A stretch of DNA of 7,836 bases from Opitutaceae bacterium (GCA_020847775.1 JADLBI010000295.1:1-7836); one strand, 5' to 3'; positions 1-6,173 are shown, counted from the stretch's first letter. Numbers and translations are program-made. Notes: generated by a model from the sequence alone, not told the origin.

Positions 1-82
1 GAATGGGCGTGGGATCGGCATACCCGGCGGCTTGAATACCGCGCATGACGGGCTCCGAGAGATGAAGTGCTTTGAAGGACAT
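1..82 (-). CDS. DEAD-box RNA helicase, N-terminal fragment (runs off the left edge)
   Basis: Only the first 27 codons are in the window. They read MSFKALHLSEPVMRGI, then QAAGYADPTPI. This matches the start of a DEAD-box ATP-dependent RNA helicase: the isolated aromatic F3, the F-x-x-L-x-L segment, and the G-Y-x-x-P-T-P-I of the Q motif that recognises the adenine of ATP. These enzymes unwind short RNA duplexes in ribosome assembly, mRNA decay and cold adaptation; the RhlE/CsdA type is the usual bacterial form. The ATG at 82 gives the canonical spacing between start and Q motif. No clear Shine-Dalgarno lies upstream. The gene follows the RRM protein gene on the same strand but is separated from it by a strong terminator, so it probably depends on read-through or on a promoter in the short gap. 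The walker, DEAD and SAT motifs lie outside the window, so the subfamily is open. Confidence 0.8.
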   Translation of the reverse strand, partial: MSFKALHLSEPVMRGIQAAGYADPTPI

Positions 83-97
83 GTTTCAGTAACGTTA

Positions 98-142
98 CAA
101 AAATCGCAAAAAAAGGGCGGAGCCTGAACTCAGGCTCCGCCC
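98..142 (-). terminator. Intrinsic terminator after the RRM protein gene
   Basis: A perfect 12-bp stem, gggcggagcctg with its complement, surrounds the loop AACT (115-142). On the minus strand it is followed by seven T residues (114-108) and then more T-rich sequence to about 98. The T-run lies only on the minus-strand exit side, so the orientation is clear. It sits 31 bases after the RRM gene stop and 15 bases before the helicase start, so it should uncouple most helicase transcription from the RRM gene. Confidence 0.9.
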
Positions 143-173
143 CTGAAAGTTGAATTACTAACCGATTGGGCGT

Positions 174-569
174 TTAGTAACGATCGCGGTCGCCACGGTC
201 GCGGTCACGACCGCCACCGAAACCACCACGGCCGCCGCCGCCGAAGCCGCGACGTTCACCGCCGCCGCCGAAGCCGCGACGCTCGCCGCCACCGAAACCA
301 CCGCCAGCCGGGCGGTCTTCCTTCGGACGGGCTTCGTTGACGGTCAATTGACGGCCGTCGAACTCGGTGCCGTTAAGTTTCTCGGCGGCGAGTTTGGATT
401 CTTCGGGCGTGGCCATGGTCACGAATGCGAAACCACGGGGCCGGCCGGTCATGCGGTCCATGGCGACGTAAACGTCGGTCACGGAACCGTATTGGCTGAA
501 GTGGGCGCGCAGATCGTCTTCGCTAGCCTTGAAGGGCAGGTTGCCCACATACAGTTTGGAGTTGCTCAT
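174..569 (-). CDS. RRM-domain, glycine-rich RNA-binding protein
   Basis: The 131-residue protein has one RNA recognition motif (about residues 5-82). RNP2 is LYVGNL (6-11) and RNP1 is RGFAFVTM (45-52); the aromatic residues Y7, F47 and F49 stack on RNA bases. The tail, from about residue 88, is rich in glycine, arginine and phenylalanine (repeats of GERRGFGGG) and ends in alternating R/D residues and a final tyrosine. This is the layout of the small cyanobacterial-type Rbp proteins also common in Verrucomicrobia. They bind single-stranded RNA in the cytoplasm and often rise in the cold. I chose the ATG at 569 because RNP2 normally begins within a few residues of the start. An in-frame ATG at 635 would add 22 residues with no RRM character. 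A GGAGG lies 16 bases before the chosen ATG, which is rather far. The gene precedes a DEAD-box helicase gene, a sensible functional neighbour. Confidence 0.92.
   Translation of the reverse strand: MSNSKLYVGNLPFKASEDDLRAHFSQYGSVTDVYVAMDRMTGRPRGFAFVTMATPEESKLAAEKLNGTEFDGRQLTVNEARPKEDRPAGGGFGGGERRGFGGGGERRGFGGGGRGGFGGGRDRDRGDRDRY
234..287 (-). repeat. 27-bp tandem repeat inside the RRM gene tail
   Basis: Two adjacent 27-base units (234-260 and 261-287) differ at two positions by eye. Each encodes nine residues of the Gly-Arg-Phe tail (GERRGFGGG type). Partial, more diverged units continue on both sides. Such in-frame repeats can change copy number by slippage and so alter tail length without breaking the frame. 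Confidence 0.85.
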
Positions 570-585
570 CTGATGATTCGTAGAT

Positions 586-590
586 CCTCC
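586..590 (-). promoter_or_regulatory. Possible ribosome binding site of the RRM gene
   Basis: The minus strand reads GGAGG here, 16 bases before the ATG at 569. The sequence match is good but the spacing is longer than the usual 5-10 bases. It falls inside the longer reading frame that would start at 635, which argues mildly for the internal start. Confidence 0.45.
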
Positions 591-861
591 GTCCGCTGCC
601 AGTTCCGTTCCCACCTTGGGTTTCGAAATCATCACACTAGAGCACTTGCCCTGCTAACGACTCACCAGATCCTGTCATCTAACGTTTTCTCTAACGAGAC
701 CCGCAGCAAGGCAGAGCCGGGCTGATGACACAAGACAATTTCCCGACGCCCCCCGGACCACGCCCGAAAACGCCACCTCCGCCCAACCTATTTTGCCCCT
801 GGGTCGCCTTCCCAAAGTTGTGTCCGTCAAGTTCAGCCAAGGGATCAATTGGTAGCGGGTC
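591..861. other. Gene-free region, probable leader and promoter of the RRM gene
   Basis: I see no supported gene here. Nearest the RRM gene, on the minus strand, CGTTAG occurs three times (plus-strand CTAACG at 654-659, 679-684 and 691-696). This is a small cluster that could belong to a leader or operator, but I cannot pair it with convincing -35 and -10 boxes. From about 725 to 861 the sequence is C-rich with open frames on both strands, none of which resembles a protein family I recognise. Confidence 0.4.
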
Positions 862-1080
862 TTGGCGGTTAAAGGCGGCAACCGTCACGTCCGGTTCAGC
901 CAGTGGCTGCAGCCTGCCGAGGGTCGCGCCACCGTCAACCTTGTGCCCGACGCCCATTTGGCCGCGCTGGCCGTCGAACACAATTGCACCCATTGCTCCA
1001 CCGACGCCGATTTCTCCCGCTTCAAAAGCGTCAAATGGCTGAACCCGCTGGACACGGCCTTAGCATCCGATTGCAGGTGA
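862..1080 (+). pseudogene. Remnant of a VapC-type PIN-domain toxin (C-terminal part)
   Basis: The frame ending at the TGA of 1078-1080 contains NLVPDAHLAALAVEH, then CSTDADFSRF and KWLNPL. This is the C-terminal signature of VapC-family PIN-domain ribonucleases: the acidic residue of D-A-H-L-A-A-L-A, the S-T-D-x-D-F acid pair and the closing W-x-N-P-L. Those residues bind the catalytic metal. A complete VapC has about 130-145 residues and begins with an N-terminal D-x-N or D-x-S segment; that part is absent. The frame is open only back to a TAG just upstream, and its first stretch does not align convincingly with VapC. The only possible start is a TTG at 862. I see no VapB antitoxin upstream. 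It is therefore best read as a decayed toxin gene that has lost its N-terminal half. Homology clearly begins near 930; the 5' boundary is arbitrary. Confidence 0.65.
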
Positions 1081-1380
1081 CTCCTCCCTTGCTTTTCAAT
1101 GGCGCAATAGTCGGGTGATTTCTCGCCGGTGTTCGGCCTGCGCCCCCGCAGGCAACGAAGCTTACGCCAGCACGTCACTCCATTCCGGGAACCAAATGGC
1201 GGTCAGTGGCCAGTAGGGATGAACCGGGGGCATAGGTAACAGATGGTCTGAGAGCTGAACAGGGGATTAGCCTGCACCGTTTCCCGAGTTGTGTGCCTTG
1301 TGCCAAAAATCCTTAAACAACGGCCAGACTCCCGCTCCCTCTCCCGCAAGTCTATGTTTTTTAGCTAGAAGCGTTTGGTG
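1081..1380. other. Gene-free region downstream of the defence cassette
   Basis: No gene is supported here. It contains the possible IS end described separately (1231-1262). No clear intrinsic terminator is visible for the SIR2 gene: on the minus strand a 5-bp stem (AGACT with its complement) has an 18-base loop and no T-run directly after it, so transcription may end by Rho or beyond this region. Confidence 0.5.
1231..1262 (+). mobile_element. Possible end remnant of an IS481-type insertion sequence
   Basis: The stretch beginning CATAGGTAACAGATGG, followed by TCTGAGAG, resembles the sequence just upstream of the broken IS481-type transposase at 5916-5938. Both share an A-T-x-GGTAACA core, five variable bases and then TC-x-G with a GAG. 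The two lie in the same orientation. No transposase sequence follows this copy. The match is short, so this is a weak call. Confidence 0.3.
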
Positions 1381-3141
1381 TTAGAAATAGTGAACACACC
1401 CAAGAAAGGCGTCGAACTTGGCTTTCGCCGTATTCAGTTGCTCAAGCGAGCCGCCAAACAAGCCCGCCTTCAGTAGAGGCCAATTCACTCCTTCGGCCAC
1501 AATCTCGGCACCAATTTTTTGTGCAGTTCGATCTCCTTGGTCAAAGCGCCTTCCCCTCCAAGCGAAGCAGCCAACCGGCCCCCACCAACCGTTTTCAGCT
1601 CCCCAACGGTTCAAATCGGCATGGGCCAGTCCAAGTAGATATTCAAAACGGTCGAACACATCCTGATAGTCCTCGTCGCGGGGAAGAAACTCCCGTAGTG
1701 GCTCGCGCGATTTCTTGAAGAGATGATCGCTGACGGGTGTATGTCGGCGTTCGAGTCCTGGCATCATTTTCCAGACGTCCTGCTCGTTAACTGCAATTGG
1801 GTATACTACCGAGCAGATTGCTTCGTTCTTGTTCTGGTCGTCTCGAGCTTTCGACTTCGTGAGGACCGCAGCCAGAGTGGCGTAGTTTCCGGCTGCAACC
1901 GCCGCCAAACCGGCACTGTAAAGTAATAACAGTGCTGGGTATCGACGCAGCTTTAACAGATAAACTAAACCGCCGCCGCTATCAGTAGGATTGGCAATTC
2001 TCTGAAGTGATGAAACCCAAAGCTTGCATGCGTCGGGATCACCCCAGTAGCAGCCGGTCACGAAAATCGATATTAATGTTTCGCAGCAGGCTTCATACTT
2101 CTCCACACGCTTGATGAGCTCTGCCGCCGGCTGATGCTGGGCTTGGGCGGCGAAAGCCTGAGCATTGATTTCAGCAAACAGCTTTTCCGTCTCTTCGTGG
2201 ACGAGATCTCGCAGACGAATCTTAGCAGAAGGATCAACGAGATGCCGCTTCACCGTTGCAGCAGCCATCTTCGCCGACAGTGGATGTGGCGCAGCCATGT
2301 CCCTGAGTGCCTGTACTTTCGCCCGTAGCTCCTCGAAAAGTTGATTGGCGTCTTTGATTTGTAGCACCGCCGCTTGGCGATGTTCGGCCAGCTTCTTGCA
2401 TACTTCGCTCAGCGGCGATCTTGTGGTCCAAAAGGTGGTAAAGCGGCGATTTGGACAGCGCTCGAATGCTGCACGAAGTGCGAGATCCCAAGCACCGGAC
2501 CACCCGCTGACAATCAGCCCATATTCGTCGAAAATTCGGTCCAGCATTACGTCCAGCGCCTTGTCGTATGTGGCTAGTTCCAGTTCGGTATTCTTGATCC
2601 GTGTGTCGAGGTAATCGCCATGTAGTTTGATTACCGTCACCCCCGAGTGTGGTAGAGGCAGCGCACCCGAAAGTTGATCCGTCGTGCTAATAACCGTGGG
2701 CGCAACGCCAACCTCTTCGAGCGCCATTTCCATCAGCCGGTCAAAGTTCGTCGTTATGACGACGCGCAAGTAACCCGCCACAACCAACTGTGCTATCGCC
2801 TTGTGTGCCGCGTTTGGAAGTTTCAGCCCTTGACTTCGCTCGTCATCAGTCGGTTCAAAATAGCCACGGAGTAGTTGTTGCCGTTCTGTGGGGGACTTCG
2901 CGATTTCATCAAGAAGCTTGCTGTAATCTGGTTCTGCTTTGTGCTTATTCCGGAACCAGTCGGCTGGATCTGGTTCACAATTTTCTCCCTCAAGTTTTGC
3001 GACCTTGCGGACAAGGTCGAGGATGACTTCCCAGCCGGTTGGAATGCCCGAAGCGCGAGATATTCCTGACCCGAGCAAAAGAGCGTAGGCACCCTTGTTA
3101 GAGTAAACCGCAAACGCTAGCGAGATCATCGGGTCAATCAT
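1381..3141 (-). CDS. SIR2-domain protein with unassigned C-terminal half (candidate defence NADase)
   Basis: This 586-residue protein has a SIR2-like Rossmann domain in its first half (about 15-280). The NAD-binding loop is LLLGSGISRASGIP (21-34). TTNFD at 130-134 supplies N132 and D134, LHGD at 173-176 supplies H174, and SGWSGAWD (212-219) is the later nucleotide-pocket segment. The Asn/His pair corresponds to the residues needed for NAD+ cleavage in defence SIR2 proteins such as ThsA and DSR2. The zinc-binding cysteines of classical sirtuin deacetylases are absent, so NAD+ hydrolysis is likelier than deacylation. The C-terminal half (about 290-586) is mostly helical-looking, with a small hydrophobic patch (401-425) and a PLREFLP...FDRFEYLLGL segment (481-505); I cannot assign it. 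The start at 3141 has AAAGGA nine bases upstream. It lies downstream of the restriction-modification genes on the same strand and is visibly less GC-rich than its neighbours (29 G/C of 60 in 1801-1860). Subcellular location is probably cytoplasmic. Confidence 0.88.
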   Translation of the reverse strand: MIDPMISLAFAVYSNKGAYALLLGSGISRASGIPTGWEVILDLVRKVAKLEGENCEPDPADWFRNKHKAEPDYSKLLDEIAKSPTERQQLLRGYFEPTDDERSQGLKLPNAAHKAIAQLVVAGYLRVVITTNFDRLMEMALEEVGVAPTVISTTDQLSGALPLPHSGVTVIKLHGDYLDTRIKNTELELATYDKALDVMLDRIFDEYGLIVSGWSGAWDLALRAAFERCPNRRFTTFWTTRSPLSEVCKKLAEHRQAAVLQIKDANQLFEELRAKVQALRDMAAPHPLSAKMAAATVKRHLVDPSAKIRLRDLVHEETEKLFAEINAQAFAAQAQHQPAAELIKRVEKYEACCETLISIFVTGCYWGDPDACKLWVSSLQRIANPTDSGGGLVYLLKLRRYPALLLLYSAGLAAVAAGNYATLAAVLTKSKARDDQNKNEAICSVVYPIAVNEQDVWKMMPGLERRHTPVSDHLFKKSREPLREFLPRDEDYQDVFDRFEYLLGLAHADLNRWGAENGWWGPVGCFAWRGRRFDQGDRTAQKIGAEIVAEGVNWPLLKAGLFGGSLEQLNTAKAKFDAFLGCVHYF

Positions 3142-3150
3142 GCAGCAACA

Positions 3151-3156
3151 TCCTTT
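3151..3156 (-). promoter_or_regulatory. Ribosome binding site of the SIR2 gene
   Basis: The minus strand reads AAAGGA, nine bases before the ATG at 3141. It decides the start in favour of 3141 over the in-frame ATG at 3177, which lies upstream of it and would add 12 residues of unlikely character. It is one of the better Shine-Dalgarno matches in the window. Confidence 0.7.
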
Positions 3157-3240
3157 CGGTGTTCGTTTCCCGGGCACTCAACTCTCCACTAAAGAACTTT
3201 GGCGGTAGCGCGTCGCGCAGGGAAGCTTGGGAACGGGATA

Positions 3241-4254
3241 TCATTTGGCAACAGAACTGGACGATTTTGTCGGCATCACGTCCGGATACGGCCCGAGGAA
3301 CCGCTCGCCGTTGAAGTGGATCATGTGGTCGGGGTCTTCGGCGATCCAGACTTCGGATTCCCACGCGATGTGCGAGACGAAGGCCTGCATGGTGAGGCGG
3401 TTCTCGAAGGCAGTGACGAAGACGAGGCCCGCTTTGCAGCCAGCAAAGAGATCCTTCAGTTCCTTGCGGCGCTTGCCATCCACCGGACCGGCGCTGGTGA
3501 CGGCTTCGATGAGCAGGAGCCAGTTGCGCCGGGTGTCGTGGACGATGACATCGGGAATCTTGGCGGCGGAATCCAAGGTGACGCCGAGCGAGGCCAAGCC
3601 TGCGGTTTCCAGATGAACGAATTTGTTTTCTGTGTCGCCGATGTAGAAGACCACACCGCCGGGAGCAAAGGCGGGGCAGAAGTGTTCGATGATGGCTTTG
3701 ATGAGCGGATTCTGTCCGCCGGGCGAGAGAGCGACTTGGGAACCGTCGGGCAAGGTGACGGGCACGCGGGCGAGGTCACGCTTGCGGGCGATCTCGTGTT
3801 TGATCGTTTCACGGCTGACGAGATAGCGAGCCAAGGTCGGCGTCCATTTCGCGGTCCCGAATGCGCGGAAGAGCGCGAGGGCGGCCGGTTCGATTTGATA
3901 GACAGTCTTGCCGCTGTTGGTCGGGCGGTTGGGGGCGTCGGGATTGCGCAGCAGCAGGCCCTCTTCGACGAAGAATTTCACCGCGTCGTCGCGGATGGTT
4001 TCGCGCGTGTTGGGCGCGTAGCGGTTGCCGTAAGCGGTCGCGATGAAGTCGATGATTGGGGTGATGCCACGCAAAGGAGCCTGCGCGTCGGCCCATGGGG
4101 CATCTGGCTGAAGGTCGAGCAAGGCGAGCAACGTGTAGGCGGCGGTTTCATTCCGTTGCTGCGGCCCAAACTGCAAAGCGGTGAGCGCCTCTATGGCTTC
4201 GGCGAGCCGCTTTTTCCGGGCGGCGGCTTTGCGGTTGGGTTTAGCGGCAGGCAT
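3241..4254 (-). CDS. BsuBI/PstI-family type II restriction endonuclease
   Basis: The 337-residue protein matches the BsuBI/PstI restriction endonuclease family, whose members are about 315-330 residues and cut CTGCAG. The first half (about 30-170) is the helical N-terminal domain. The catalytic domain begins near LSPGGQNPLIKAIIEHF (176-192). FYIGDTENK (203-211) follows, then the PD-(D/E)XK-like core: PDVIV at 234-238 and LLLIEAVTSAGPV at 246-258, with D235 and E250 the likely metal ligands. KRRKEL (261-266) and LVFVTAF (277-283) complete the conserved block. The N-terminal tail is lysine/arginine-rich. The start ATG (4252-4254) lies inside the end of the methyltransferase gene, a 14-base overlap that suggests coupled translation, so the endonuclease would be made only after its protective methylase. 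The family match is strong; the CTGCAG specificity is inferred from the family, not seen. Confidence 0.93.
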   Translation of the reverse strand: MPAAKPNRKAAARKKRLAEAIEALTALQFGPQQRNETAAYTLLALLDLQPDAPWADAQAPLRGITPIIDFIATAYGNRYAPNTRETIRDDAVKFFVEEGLLLRNPDAPNRPTNSGKTVYQIEPAALALFRAFGTAKWTPTLARYLVSRETIKHEIARKRDLARVPVTLPDGSQVALSPGGQNPLIKAIIEHFCPAFAPGGVVFYIGDTENKFVHLETAGLASLGVTLDSAAKIPDVIVHDTRRNWLLLIEAVTSAGPVDGKRRKELKDLFAGCKAGLVFVTAFENRLTMQAFVSHIAWESEVWIAEDPDHMIHFNGERFLGPYPDVMPTKSSSSVAK

Positions 4255-5725
4255 GAAGGTGCTTGGTGACGAGTTGGTCGATTTCGTCCTGCGAAAGGTC
4301 GAAGGATTTCACTTCGTGGCCCATCGCTTCGAGAGTGTCCCGGTCGGGATAGGCCAAAGTGCGCAGGTCGGTGGCGTTCACCTGCGTGTGCCCGCTGAAA
4401 CGCCGGAAATACTGGTCAACGCCCGTGGAATTCAGGAAGGCGAAGAGGCCGAGGGCCAAGGTGCGCTCCAAGCCATGTCCGCTGACGTGGAAGTAATTCA
4501 GGTGATTCTCGAAGCCGACCCACTCGGCTTTAACTTCGTCTGGATCGAACAGGCAGGCGACGAGGCGGCGACGCTCTTCTTTCGACGTGAAACGTTTCGT
4601 GAGCAGATAGACGCCAGAAGGCACGAGCCAAGGGCGCGGCTGGTCGTTGTCGAGAATGGCGTTGGGTTTGCGGGCATCGGACTTGGGCCAGTGAACCGTG
4701 CCGCCGTTGAAGTGGCAGGGGTAGAGCAGAGGCACGGTGTCGCGCCCGGGTTCCTTGCGCAGGGCGTCCTTGAGCCGGAAGTCCACGACGCGTCCGGTGG
4801 AGATGGTAAGCCCAAGCGAAGCGAGGCTGGTGCGGAGGCCGTCCATCGTTTCCTTGGCTGTAGCATGGCTGGCCGCCGACGGGATGTGGATGAACTTTTC
4901 CGGGTCACGTGGATGGACGATCTCGGTGAAGGGGAAAACGGTTTCGGTGATGGCGTCGCCAGGCTCGCCGCTACTGCTGGAGATGGTGAGCTCGGCGGGT
5001 TGATTCCAACCCTTCACGGCATGGAAGATGATGTTTTCCTGCAGGACGCTGTCGTTGCGAAAGGCGGCTTGGCGGGATTCGAAGACGTGAAGTCGGCGCA
5101 GCTCTAGGTGCATCAAGAAGTCCTCGCGGAACGGACGGAAGTAAGGGCCGTTGCAAAAACTGCGCGGAGTGATGCCGACCATTTGTCCCCCGGGGACGAG
5201 TAATCGCTGGATGAGCGCGATGAAGCCGGTGTAGAGATTGCTGGTTTCGACGCCGATGGAACGAAGCGCGCGGCGCTCGGCGGAATCGATGCCGATTTTT
5301 CGATAGGGCGGATTCACGATGGCCGCATCGAAGGTGGGGGGATACGTGTCGAACAAATCGCCTGCGAGACGCGCTGACATTTCCTGAATGAAGTCGGCAG
5401 CATGAATGGTGAAAGTGAAGCGGATGTTCGCTTCGGCGCACCGCTGTTCGCATTCACGCATCGTCTCGGCTAAGGTGTCCAAAATTTCGCCGTCGAGTTC
5501 GTAGAGGGTCGCTTCGATGATACGAACGTCGTCGCGGCTTTCGCAGCAGCGTGAGACGAAAGCCGAGGTGAGCGAGCCTGCCCCGGCGCCGGCGTCAAGC
5601 AGACGCACGGTGCGCGGCAGAGGGCCGAACATCGAAGCCATGAAGTCCGCCACAGGCGCCGCGGTGAGGAACTGACCGAGTTCCTCCTGGCGACTTCTGG
5701 GGGTTTCAATGGCTGCGAGTTTCAT
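4241..5725 (-). CDS. N6-adenine DNA methyltransferase of a BsuBI/PstI-type system
   Basis: The 494-residue protein is a class I SAM-dependent DNA methyltransferase with the gamma-class motif order. Motif X is GQFLTAAPVADFMASMF (17-33). Motif I, the SAM loop, is LLDAGAGAGS (42-51). An acidic motif II follows (YELDGEIL, 75-82), with motif III near AADF (109-112). The catalytic motif IV is NPPY (138-141), which marks methylation of an adenine N6. The C-terminal half (about 260-494) should hold the target recognition region. Length agrees with M.PstI and M.BsuBI (about 500 residues). It would methylate the adenine of CTGCAG and protect the host from the endonuclease whose gene overlaps its 3' end. 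The start ATG at 5725 has no clear Shine-Dalgarno, and I see no alternative start just upstream. No controller (C) protein gene is visible, so regulation may act through the inverted repeats at 5774-5827. The gene itself contains one CTGCAG site (5039-5044). Confidence 0.93.
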   Translation of the reverse strand: MKLAAIETPRSRQEELGQFLTAAPVADFMASMFGPLPRTVRLLDAGAGAGSLTSAFVSRCCESRDDVRIIEATLYELDGEILDTLAETMRECEQRCAEANIRFTFTIHAADFIQEMSARLAGDLFDTYPPTFDAAIVNPPYRKIGIDSAERRALRSIGVETSNLYTGFIALIQRLLVPGGQMVGITPRSFCNGPYFRPFREDFLMHLELRRLHVFESRQAAFRNDSVLQENIIFHAVKGWNQPAELTISSSSGEPGDAITETVFPFTEIVHPRDPEKFIHIPSAASHATAKETMDGLRTSLASLGLTISTGRVVDFRLKDALRKEPGRDTVPLLYPCHFNGGTVHWPKSDARKPNAILDNDQPRPWLVPSGVYLLTKRFTSKEERRRLVACLFDPDEVKAEWVGFENHLNYFHVSGHGLERTLALGLFAFLNSTGVDQYFRRFSGHTQVNATDLRTLAYPDRDTLEAMGHEVKSFDLSQDEIDQLVTKHLHACR

Positions 5726-5773
5726 GGAGTCAGGCGGCGGATTTCGTGCGCTTGTGTGTATGGAAGGCTTGGC

Positions 5774-5804
5774 AGCATGGGACTGGATGGAATCCTCCCA
5801 TGCT
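5774..5804. promoter_or_regulatory. Inverted repeat upstream of the methyltransferase gene
   Basis: AGCATGGGA (5774-5782) and its exact complement TCCCATGCT (5796-5804) flank a 13-base spacer. It lies 49 bases before the methyltransferase start. It could be a protein-binding operator or, on the minus-strand transcript, a hairpin in the leader. There is no T-run after it on the minus strand, so it is not an ordinary terminator. Confidence 0.5.
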
Positions 5805-5814
5805 TGGATTGGAG

Positions 5815-5827
5815 GTCTGACTCAGAC
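5815..5827. promoter_or_regulatory. 13-bp palindrome upstream of the methyltransferase gene
   Basis: GTCTGA and its complement TCAGAC flank a central C. The 6-bp arms sit close to the AGCATGGGA repeat. On the minus strand GAGTC occurs twice in a row (GAGTCTGAGTC), somewhat like the GACT/AGTC boxes that controller proteins of some type II systems bind. No controller gene is in the window, so this is only a candidate operator. Confidence 0.35.
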
Positions 5828-5881
5828 TCATCGGACAGAATCTGAGGCGCAAGGGTATCCTCCCGAAAGGAGCGGTTATTT

Positions 5882-5887
5882 TGTCAA
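5882..5887 (-). promoter_or_regulatory. Candidate -35 box for the defence cassette
   Basis: The minus strand reads a perfect TTGACA. At the usual 16-18 base spacing no good -10 box follows; the nearest candidate (GGATAC, 5860-5855) is 21 bases away. It may be chance, but it lies correctly placed upstream of the methyltransferase gene. Confidence 0.25.
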
Positions 5888-5910
5888 CGAACGTCCACTG
5901 GTCCGAACCG

Positions 5911-6165
5911 GCGAGATGGGTAACACTTAATCCGGAGTGATAGGTTACACTCTGCGGCACTATGCCGTGGAAGACCATAACACCAAGTCATCCTCATGGA
6001 ACAGAAGCTACCGTTCGTCAGTCTCGCGGCCAGTGGCCGCTTCACGCGCACGGAGTTGTGCGCGGATTTCAAGATCAGCCGCTAGACCGGCCACAAATGG
6101 CTGGCCGGTATCGTCAGGCCCGGGCGGCGGGCTGGCGCGAGCGCAGTCGTCGTCCGCACGGTTGA
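5911..6165 (+). mobile_element. Degenerate 5' remnant of an IS481-family insertion sequence
   Basis: The left part carries two near-identical octamers, GGTAACAC (5919-5926) and GGTTACAC (5943-5950), as found at the end of such elements. Transposase-like sequence then appears in pieces. MPWK begins at 5962 in one frame. MEQKLPFVSLAASGRFTRTE begins at 5996 in a second frame and continues LCADFKISR, a TAG stop (6083-6085), then TGHKWLAG. The stretch GWRERSRRPHG (about 6131-6163) returns to the first frame. This matches the N-terminal helix-turn-helix of IS481-family transposases (FGISRKTGYKWL and L-x-x-RSRRPH), but with at least two frameshifts and a nonsense codon. The catalytic DDE core is missing altogether, so the element is dead. 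It lies between the defence cassette and the glycoside hydrolase gene. Confidence 0.7.
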
Positions 6166-6173
6166 GCGCACCA

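Noticed and set aside
862..912. GTCACGTCCGGTTC resembling the stretch after the reverse-transcriptase frame of group II introns
   Set aside because: The match is short, there is no reverse transcriptase, domain V or domain VI nearby, and it overlaps the VapC-like frame.
3199..4269. Long open frame on the plus strand opposite the endonuclease gene
   Set aside because: It is antisense to a strongly recognisable gene, in a GC-rich region where the reverse strand stays open, and its translation resembles no family.
4181..5107. Long open frame on the plus strand opposite the methyltransferase gene
   Set aside because: It is antisense to a gene with clear catalytic motifs; the translation has biased composition and no recognisable domain.
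5859..5872. Small hairpin (CTCC / GGAG) near the candidate -35 box
   Set aside because: A 4-bp stem is too short to support as a functional structure.
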